The position numbers were made by a program, and so were the translations under genes. Shown here one piece after another: positions 25,765 to 32,235 of a DNA stretch of 64,000 nt. The notes beneath the pieces were generated by a model that had not been told where the DNA came from, made no database searches, and saw nothing but the letters and a program-made list of their open reading frames with translations. Origin of the DNA: Candidatus Sodalis pierantonius str. SOPE (GTDB taxonomy: Bacteria; Pseudomonadota; Gammaproteobacteria; Enterobacterales; Enterobacteriaceae); the NCBI RefSeq assembly GCF_000517405.1, contig NZ_CP006568.1, forward strand, positions 1,054,001-1,118,000, given 5' to 3'. The number at the start of each line of letters is the position of its first letter. Position 1 is the first letter of the stretch.

Positions 25765-27079
25765 GAGCCTGTTTAGAAATTTGTGTATTTGCCTGATTTT
25801 GATATGTTCAATCCAACATCAAAAACAGGTTAATTTATGGACGAAAAACAGTTGCAGGCTCTGGCTAACGAACTGGCCAAAAATCTCAAAACCCCTGAAG
25901 ATCTCAGTCACTTCGATCGGCTGCTGAAAAAAATCAGCGTCGAAGCAGCTCTCAATGCCGAAATGACCCATCACCTCGGCTACGATAAAAATCAGCCTAA
26001 ACCGGGGACCAACGCCCGCAACGGCTATTCCACAAAAACCGTTACCACTGGCGATGGCCCGCTGGCGCTGCGTACTCCGCGCGATCGTGACGGTTCCTTT
26101 GAACCGCAACTGGTGAAGAAGAACCAGACCCGGATTACCGGGATGGATAACCAGATTTTATCGTTGTACGCCAAAGGGATGACCACCCGCGAGATCGCCG
26201 CCGCGTTCAAAGAGCTGTATGACGCCGATGTCTCGCCGGCGCTGGTCTCAAAGGTCACCGATGCGGTCATGGAGCAGGTTGTCGAATGGCAAAACCGGCC
26301 TCTGGATGCAGTCTATCCCATTGTTTATCTTGACTGTATCGTTCTAAAAGTCCGGCAGGACAGCCGCATCATCAACAAATCTGTGTTCCTGGCGCTGGGC
26401 ATCAACATCGAAGGCCAGAAAGAGTTGCTAGGTATGTGGCTGGCCGAAAATGAAGGCGCAAAGTTCTGGCTGAACGTGCTGACAGAGCTGAAAAACCGCG
26501 GCCTGAACGATATCCTTATCGCCTGCGTAGACGGGCTGAAAGGTTTCCCTGACGCTATTAACGCGGTGTATCCGGAGGCGCGGCTCCAGCTGTGTATCGT
26601 ACATATGGTGCGCAACAGCCTGCGGTTCGTCTCCTGGAAGGACTACAAGGCCGTCACCCGCGACCTGAAAGCTATCTATCAGGCCCCTACGGAAGAAGCC
26701 GGCTTGCAGGCGCTGGAAGCGTTCTCCAGTGCCTGGGACATCCGCTACCCGCAAATAAGTCGAAGCTGGCAGGCAAACTGGGCCAATCTGGCCACGTTCT
26801 TTGCCTACCCAACGGACATCCGCAAGGTGATCTACACGACCAACGCCATCGAGTCGTTAAACAGCGTGATCCGGCATGCCATCAAAAAGCGCAAGGTGTT
26901 CCCGACCGACGACGCAGTGAAAAAGGTGGTGTGGCTGGCGATACAGGCGGCCTCACAGAAATGGACAATGCCTTTGAGGGACTGGCGCATGGCAATGAGC
27001 CGCTTTATTATCGAGTTCGGTGACCGCCTGGACGGTCACTTCTGAGAAAAGGCATTTACACAGAATCGTGTACAGGGTC
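25765..27079 (+). mobile_element. IS256-family element, copy E
   Basis: Complete 1315-bp copy with a perfect 8-bp target duplication AGCGGTTG (25757-25764 and 27080-27087) inside the ABC permease gene. Confidence 0.96.
25837..27045 (+). CDS. IS256 transposase, copy E
   Basis: 402 aa, all DDE residues kept, no difference from copy B seen by eye. Together with the clean target duplication this suggests a recently active copy. Confidence 0.96.
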   Translation: MDEKQLQALANELAKNLKTPEDLSHFDRLLKKISVEAALNAEMTHHLGYDKNQPKPGTNARNGYSTKTVTTGDGPLALRTPRDRDGSFEPQLVKKNQTRITGMDNQILSLYAKGMTTREIAAAFKELYDADVSPALVSKVTDAVMEQVVEWQNRPLDAVYPIVYLDCIVLKVRQDSRIINKSVFLALGINIEGQKELLGMWLAENEGAKFWLNVLTELKNRGLNDILIACVDGLKGFPDAINAVYPEARLQLCIVHMVRNSLRFVSWKDYKAVTRDLKAIYQAPTEEAGLQALEAFSSAWDIRYPQISRSWQANWANLATFFAYPTDIRKVIYTTNAIESLNSVIRHAIKKRKVFPTDDAVKKVVWLAIQAASQKWTMPLRDWRMAMSRFIIEFGDRLDGHF

Positions 27080-27258
27080 AGCGGTTGCGGGCCATACAAA
27101 CGTACCAGCGCCACCAGAAACCCTATCACCCTGTCGCCGACAAACGACAGCAGCGCCAGCGGCAGGGTAAACATCAGCCCGGCTGTAAACAAACGCCAAA
27201 AGGAGTCGTACATTAATTGCAGCCATGGCGGCATCGGTATGACTCCCGGAGAAAAAAA

Positions 27259-28029
27259 TTACTGAGAAACGTCCTGGCCGAAATAGCGCAGCGAAATAGT
27301 TTTATAGGTGCCGTCGGCTTTAATCTCATCCAGGGCTTTATTGATGGCGTCCACCAGGGCGGTTTGGTTTTTACGCACCAGAATGCCCGATGGCGCATTG
27401 GCGGGTTCAGAGGCGGCCACTTTCACTTTAGCGTTCGGCTGGTGTTTTTTGAAATCCAGGAACGACAAATTGTCATTAAGCGTGGCGGCCGCGCGCCCGG
27501 TGATGACCAGACCCACAGATTGCGTAAAGCCGTCGGTCGGCACGATATCGGCGCCGTATTTGCTGGCCAGCTGCGAATAATTGCTGGTCAAACTTTGTGC
27601 GGATTTTTGACCTTTCAGGTCGCTGAAGTTTTTGATCGTGGTATTGTCGTCGCGGGTAATCAACACCACTTTTGAATCGATATAAGGTTTGGAGAAATCA
27701 TATTTCGCCTGGCGTTCCGGCGTGATGCCCACCTGATTAATGACCGCGTCATAACGTTTACCGTCCTGACCGGCGATAAGACCATCCCAGCGACCTTCGA
27801 TAAATTTGGCCTTGACGCCCAGCTTCTCGGCTACCGCGTGCCCCAGATCCACGTCAAAGCCCACCAGTTTGTCGCTCTCGTCGTGAAACGTATAAGGCGC
27901 ATAGGTCCCCTCGGTGCCAAAGGTTATGGTGCCGGCGGACTTAATGGCCGCCAAATCGTCTGCGGCCTGAACTTGCGCTGCGGTAAATGCGAGGGTACTG
28001 AATAACAGTGCCAAAGTTATTTTTTTCAT
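27259..28029 (-). CDS. Amino-acid ABC transporter substrate-binding protein
   Basis: 256-aa periplasmic binding protein, family 3 (polar amino acids/cystine). It has a signal peptide MKKITLALLFSTLAFTAAQ with AxA cleavage site, then the two-lobe signature parts GTEGTYAPYTFHDESDKLVG, GRWDGLIAGQDGKRYDAVIN and YDFSKPYIDS, and ends YFGQDVSQ. It is similar to FliY/TcyJ; the substrate cannot be fixed. I chose ATG 28029 with AGGAAT upstream. It is intact although its permease, 24 bp downstream, is broken, so import through this system is probably lost. Confidence 0.85.
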   Translation of the reverse strand: MKKITLALLFSTLAFTAAQVQAADDLAAIKSAGTITFGTEGTYAPYTFHDESDKLVGFDVDLGHAVAEKLGVKAKFIEGRWDGLIAGQDGKRYDAVINQVGITPERQAKYDFSKPYIDSKVVLITRDDNTTIKNFSDLKGQKSAQSLTSNYSQLASKYGADIVPTDGFTQSVGLVITGRAAATLNDNLSFLDFKKHQPNAKVKVAASEPANAPSGILVRKNQTALVDAINKALDEIKADGTYKTISLRYFGQDVSQ

Positions 28030-28318
28030 GATTATTCCTGAAAAGAGCGTATTAAGAGGCGAACACCGCTTCGGGAACCGGCAATGATAAACTATTTTAC
28101 TTTCAGGTCTAAAGCATTTTATGTCATTAGTCATTGCGTTTGGTTATACAATCCACGTACGTTTGCAACTGTAGTGCATCGCGCTCAGCGTGACAAGGGC
28201 GCCGGCGGCGGCGGTCCCGAAAGTAAAAGTTGGAACGCGACGCTTATAAACACCTATTGACAGCCAGGCCGCCTAGTCTGCACGATCGCAGTAAGCCACA
28301 TCGGTTCAGGATAAGAAT

Positions 28319-28810
28319 ATGATAAACGACAGCGAACTCTATGCGCTTAGCGTGCGGCTGGGCGCGGCGCTCAAGCGGGACAATAAGTCTATTACCTGCG
28401 CCGAGTCCTGCACCGGCGGCTGGGTGGCCAAGACCATTACCGACGTTTCCGGCAGCGCCGGCTGGTTTGAGCGCGGCTTTGTCACCTACGGCAATCAGGC
28501 TAAAACCGATTTGCTAGGTGTGCGCCCCCGGACCCTGGAACAGCACGGCGCGGTGAGCGATCTGGTGGTGCAGGAGATGGCCTGCGGTGCGCTGCGCGCT
28601 GCATCCGCCGACTACGCGGTGGCGATAAGCGGTATCGCCGGCCCCGACGGCGGCACGATTGAAAAACCGGTGGGTACGGTCTGGTTCGGTTACGCCGCCG
28701 CGCAGGGCGTTCCCTTTTCCCAACTGATGCATTTCGAGGGCGACAGGGACGCGGTGCGCCGTCAGGCGGTGCATTTTGCGCTCACCACATTGCTCGCGAC
28801 ATTTCTCTAA
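28319..28810 (+). CDS. pncC: Nicotinamide-nucleotide amidase PncC
   Basis: PncC (YgaD) deamidates NMN to nicotinate mononucleotide in the pyridine-nucleotide cycle. 163 aa, single CinA C-terminal domain with TCAESCTGGWVAKTITD at about residues 28-44, GFVTYGNQAKTDLLGV and SGIAGPDGGTIEKPVGTVWF. It precedes recA as in E. coli. An ISL3 copy starts 25 bp after its stop, inside the recA promoter. Confidence 0.95.
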   Translation: MINDSELYALSVRLGAALKRDNKSITCAESCTGGWVAKTITDVSGSAGWFERGFVTYGNQAKTDLLGVRPRTLEQHGAVSDLVVQEMACGALRAASADYAVAISGIAGPDGGTIEKPVGTVWFGYAAAQGVPFSQLMHFEGDRDAVRRQAVHFALTTLLATFL

Positions 28811-28817
28811 AATCCGC

Positions 28818-28835
28818 TTGATACTGTACAGTCAT
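28818..28835 (+). promoter_or_regulatory. recA promoter -35 and left LexA half-site (separated)
   Basis: TTGATA (28818-28823) is the recA -35 and TACTGT (28822-28827) the left half of the LexA box. It is followed by ACAGTCAT, which is the 8-bp target duplication of the ISL3 element. The rest of the promoter is at 30542-30560. Confidence 0.88.
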
Positions 28836-28901
28836 GGGTCTTCCCCTGTTGTGGTGGCTAAGGGCATTATGATGGCAGTCTTGATTTTTGAGGAGTCTGC
28901 C

Positions 28902-30116
28902 ATGGACGAAAAGTCTCTCTATGCCCATAACCTGTCCGTACCGTGGCAGGTACAATCCCTTTCTCTTGATGAAAAATCTGGATCAGTGACGGTAATTGTC
29001 GGCATTGCCGAGCACACACAACTGGCCTGCCCAACCTGCGGTAAATCCTGCTCCATACATGATCACCGGCATCGTAAATGGCGTCACCTCGATACCTGTC
29101 AGTTCACCACGCTGGTTGAGGCTGATGTCCCCCGCGTTGACTGCCCCGAGCACGGTTGCCAGACACTGCCTGTTCCCTGGGCAGGGTCAGGCAGCCGCTA
29201 CACCTTGTTGTTCGAAGCCTTTGTTCTTTCATGGCTGAAAGTCAGCACCGTGGATGCTGTCAGAAAGCAGCTCAAACTCAGTTGGAATGCCGTTGACGGC
29301 ATCATGATGCGCGCAGTCAAACGAGGCTTGGCCCGGATAATACAACCCTTATCCGCCCGTCACCTCTGCGTGGATGAAGTCGGGTTCAAAAAAGGACACC
29401 AGTACGTCACCGTTATCTCTGACAGGCAGGGACGCGCTTTGCAACTGACCGACGACCGCGGTGTAGAAAGCCTTGCCAGTTATCTGCGCAGCCTGAGAGA
29501 TCACCAGCTTGATGAGATAAAAACGCTGTCTATGGACATGAACATGGCCTATATCAGTGCAGCCCGCATCCATCTCCCCAATGCCGTCGATAAAATCGCT
29601 TTCGATCACTTCCATGTGGCAAAAATGTTGTGCGCCGCCGTTGATAAAACCCGTCAGGCTGAGATGAAACAGATCCCGTCGTCAGACAGGAAAGACGCCC
29701 ACCGCTCACGCTATCTATGGTTTTACAGTAAACAAAATCGCCTCGGGTGCCGGGCAGAGAGGTTAGAAGTTGCCCGGCTGGTGTTACCCCAAACTAGCCA
29801 GTGCTGGGTAATGAAATAGCTTGCTTGCGATCTGTGGCACCGCTGCTATGACAATCATAGCCGTAAGCTGTGGCAGGAATGGATGGCGATGGCTAAAGAC
29901 ACCGGCATACCGCTCATGGCCAGCATTGCCCTCATGGTGGCAAAACGCCTTTACGGCATTCTGAATGCAATGAAAAACCGGGTATCAAATGGGAATGCGG
30001 AGTCCCTGAACAGCAAAATACGGCTGCTCAGGATCAAGTCACGGGGCTTCAGGAACAAAAAACGTTTCAAGCTGGGCGTAATGTTCCACTATGGGAAACT
30101 AAATATGAATTTTTGA
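28902..30116 (+). pseudogene. ISL3 transposase, nonsense
   Basis: ISL3 transposase with N-terminal zinc-finger (CPTCGKSCSIHDHR), helix-turn-helix and DDE domain (CVDEVGFKKGHQYVTV, then DMNMAYISAARIHLP). Compared with the intact copy at 52855 a Glu codon is TAG at 29817-29819 (VMK stop LACDLWH), and two codons are missing near the start. The last ~98 codons follow in frame. Confidence 0.9.
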
Positions 30117-30120
30117 GCAA

Positions 30121-30417
30121 TCATTTAAGGGAGTTATAAAATTTTTTTTGCTGGTGATGTTGTATTCGCTCGTCATTCTCCTTTTCTTTTTCCTTTTGCC
30201 ACATATTGCTGCATCCCGGATCGCTAGGGGTAAGACAATATTGAGTTTTATCAACTTGAGACTCACTTTTCTCCCAAGATAATTTTGGCGTTACCTCTGG
30301 TGACAGTGAATAGTCTTTATTATCAGCATCATACATCATATTTGGTGAGGCCGATGCTGCAACACCATGAAGCAGTAAGATAAATGGGGCATATGCATAT
30401 TTTTTTAAGCATGACAT
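30121..30417 (-). CDS. ISL3 passenger gene, small exported protein
   Basis: 98-aa protein encoded inside the ISL3 element, convergent to the transposase with 4 bp between stops. It has an N-terminal signal peptide (MSCLKKYAYAPFILLLHGVA, then ASAS), a polar middle with YCLTPSDPGCSN (two Cys seven residues apart) and a very charged C-terminus (WQKEKEKENDERIQHHQQKK). AAAGGA lies 9-13 bp before the ATG. A second copy exists in the other ISL3 element. I do not recognise the family; small lipoprotein-like or exclusion-type proteins are possible, but this is a guess. Confidence 0.7.
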   Translation of the reverse strand: MSCLKKYAYAPFILLLHGVAASASPNMMYDADNKDYSLSPEVTPKLSWEKSESQVDKTQYCLTPSDPGCSNMWQKEKEKENDERIQHHQQKKFYNSLK

Positions 30418-30432
30418 GAACGTTATTCCTTT

Positions 30433-30448
30433 AAACGTAAATACGTTT
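30433..30448. promoter_or_regulatory. Palindrome upstream of ISL3 passenger gene
   Basis: AAACGTA-AA-TACGTTT, 7-bp arms, ends 16 bp before the passenger start. Present in both ISL3 copies. It could be an operator or a coincidence of the leader. Confidence 0.4.
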
Positions 30449-30541
30449 GACATCCATATAGAAGTCCAAGTTCCAGCCAAAAGAATAAGTAAAGTAAAAA
30501 TGCAGAACTGTCGATTGAGCCACCACAACAGGGGAAGACCC

Positions 30542-30560
30542 ACAGTTCATACAGTATAAT
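30542..30560 (+). promoter_or_regulatory. recA right LexA half-site and -10 (separated)
   Basis: After the right target duplication (30542-30550) come ACAGTA (30551-30556), the right LexA half-site, and TATAAT (30555-30560), the -10. Without the IS the order would be TTGATA, 16 bp, TATAAT with CTGT-N8-ACAG across it, as in E. coli recA. No -35-like hexamer is seen in the IS at 15-19 bp from TATAAT. Confidence 0.88.
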
Positions 30561-30636
30561 TAGCACTCAGTACCGCCGGTACATATCGTTGGCGAAATAG
30601 GGTGGCGATGTCGCTCCCCGCTTGATAGGAGTTGAA

Positions 30637-31704
30637 ATGGCTATTGATGAGAATAAACAAAAGGCGTTAGCGGCAGCACTGGGTCAAATTGAAAAGCAAT
30701 TCGGCAAGTGTTCGATCATGCGCCTGGGTGAAGATCGCTCCATGGATGTTGAAACGATCTCCACAGGTTCTCTGTCTCTGGATATTGCGTTGGGCGCCGG
30801 TGGGCTGCCCATGGGCCGTATCGTTGAAATCTACGGCCCGGAATCATCGGGTAAAACCACTCTGACCCTGCAGGTTATCGCCGCGGCGCAGCGCGAAGGC
30901 AAAACCTGCGCCTTTATCGATGCCGAGCATGCCCTGGACCCTATCTACGCCAAAAAGCTGGGCGTCGATATCGATAATCTGTTGTGCTCCCAGCCGGACA
31001 CCGGCGAACAGGCGCTGGAAATCTGCGATGCTCTGACCCGCTCCGGCGCTGTAGACGTCATCATCGTCGACTCCGTGGCGGCACTGACGCCGAAAGCGGA
31101 AATCGAGGGTGAGATCGGCGATTCCCATATGAGGCTGGCCGCCCGTATGATGAGCCAGGCGATGCGCAAACTGGCGGGTAATTTGAAAAACGCCAATACG
31201 CTGCTGATTTTCATTAACCAGATCCGCATGAAGATCGGCGTCATGTTCGGTAACCCGGAGACCACGACCGGTGGTAATGCGCTTAAGTTTTACGCATCGG
31301 TTCGTCTGGATATTCGCCGTATCGGCTCGGTGAAAGAAGGCGATGTGGTGGTGGGCAGTGAAACCCGCGTCAAAGTCGTGAAGAACAAAGTCGCCGCGCC
31401 GTTTAAACAGGCCGAATTCCAGATCATGTACGGCGAAGGCATCAACATTCGCGGTGAGCTGGTCGATCTGGGCGTCAAGCACAAGCTGATAGAGAAAGCG
31501 GGCGCCTGGTACAGCTATAACGGCGAGAAGATCGGTCAGGGCAAGGCCAATGCCTGCACCTTTCTGAAGGACCATCCCGAACTGGCGGCGGAGCTGGACA
31601 AAAAGCTGCGCGACATGCTGCTGCATAGCGCCGATGGCAACAGCCTGGTCAGCGACGTGGAAAGCGAGGACGAAAGCGCCAGCGAGCGTAATGAAGAGTT
31701 TTAA
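30637..31704 (+). CDS. recA: RecA recombinase
   Basis: RecA drives homologous recombination and LexA cleavage. 355 aa; start ATG 30637 with TAGGAG 5-6 bp upstream. Walker A GPESSGKTT at about residues 67-75, Walker B LLIFINQIRMK region, L2 loop NPETTTGGNALKFYAS. Two unusual changes compared with E. coli as I remember it: Gly25 to Cys in QFGKCSIMRL, and Gly to Arg at residue 166 (Met counted) in GDSHMRLAARMM, directly after DNA-binding loop L1. The C-terminal acidic tail differs in sequence but is acidic as usual. The frame is complete; the promoter is split by ISL3. Confidence 0.97.
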   Translation: MAIDENKQKALAAALGQIEKQFGKCSIMRLGEDRSMDVETISTGSLSLDIALGAGGLPMGRIVEIYGPESSGKTTLTLQVIAAAQREGKTCAFIDAEHALDPIYAKKLGVDIDNLLCSQPDTGEQALEICDALTRSGAVDVIIVDSVAALTPKAEIEGEIGDSHMRLAARMMSQAMRKLAGNLKNANTLLIFINQIRMKIGVMFGNPETTTGGNALKFYASVRLDIRRIGSVKEGDVVVGSETRVKVVKNKVAAPFKQAEFQIMYGEGINIRGELVDLGVKHKLIEKAGAWYSYNGEKIGQGKANACTFLKDHPELAAELDKKLRDMLLHSADGNSLVSDVESEDESASERNEEF

Positions 31705-32089
31705 TCGACGGGCGGTGAAGACGACGGCGCAACCCGCGACCGCGGTAAGCCAGGACGAGATCGACCAGGCGATCGCTTATTGTCATGACCACGACTGGCT
31801 TGACGATGGGCGCTTCGCACGGCGCTATGTCAGCCGCCGCAGCAAACAAGGCTATGGCGAACAGCGCATTCGTATGGAACTGCTGCAGAAAGGAATCAAC
31901 AGGGACGACATCAATGCGGCCTTCGCCGAAGCGGAGATCGATCGTACGGCGCAGGCGTTCGCCGTGGCGGTGAAAAAGTTCGGGCAGCCACTGCCGGCCG
32001 AGCCGCAGTCCAAAATCAAAGTGCAGAGTTATCTACTCTCCCGCGGCTTTTCCTTTGACGAAATCCGGTCTATTTATACAAATTTATAA
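31691..32089 (+). CDS. recX: Regulatory protein RecX, N-terminally shortened
   Basis: RecX modulates RecA filaments. The visible 132 aa contain DEIDQAIAYCHDHDWLDDGRF, SRRSKQGYGEQRIRMELLQK and the end SRGFSFDEIRSIYTN. The usual N-terminal helical repeat (the [23 protein letters not shown] type) is missing, and the only good start, ATG 31691, overlaps the recA stop by 14 bp, whereas in relatives recX follows recA after a gap. A deletion joining the recA end to mid-recX explains both. It may be a non-functional remnant or a shortened protein. Confidence 0.75.
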   Translation: MKSFNRRAVKTTAQPATAVSQDEIDQAIAYCHDHDWLDDGRFARRYVSRRSKQGYGEQRIRMELLQKGINRDDINAAFAEAEIDRTAQAFAVAVKKFGQPLPAEPQSKIKVQSYLLSRGFSFDEIRSIYTNL

Positions 32090-32235
32090 ATAGATGGCGT
32101 GCGGGATTTTACTTCGCACCAAAGAAAATTTATCTTATTCCCACTTTTTACGATCCTGAACGCTACTGCAGCGCCTTACTACTGCGCTATTCTGTTCACG
32201 ATTCGATCTTTTTTTTGCATGATTCCGGGACAACT

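Larger units (their letters stand above)
22649..27234 (-). pseudogene. Amino-acid ABC transporter permease, split by IS21 and IS256
   Basis: Inner-membrane permease of a polar amino-acid/cystine-type ABC importer. N-terminal part 27088-27234 (MPPWLQLMYDSFWRLFTAG), middle part 25508-25764 (DFYVWVIRGTPLLVQLFLIF then TLSVDAYSSEIIRDAI), C-terminal part 22649-22909 (RRVILPQSVFVSIPPLANSF then LIKDTSLAA, the EAA-type loop contacting the ATPase). IS256 copy E separates the first two and IS21 the last two. In addition the middle part has TAG where a Gln before WEAAWAIGM is expected. The start is 24 bp after the binding-protein stop, as in an operon. The ATPase gene is not in the window. Confidence 0.88.
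28836..30541 (+). mobile_element. ISL3-family element, copy 1
   Basis: 1706 bp with perfect terminal repeats GGGTCTTCCCCTGTTGTGGT and its complement. Target duplication ACAGTCAT on the left and ACAGTTCAT (one extra T) on the right, in the centre of the recA LexA operator. Carries a transposase and a convergent passenger gene. Probably ISSoEn3 of SOPE (recalled). Confidence 0.95.
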
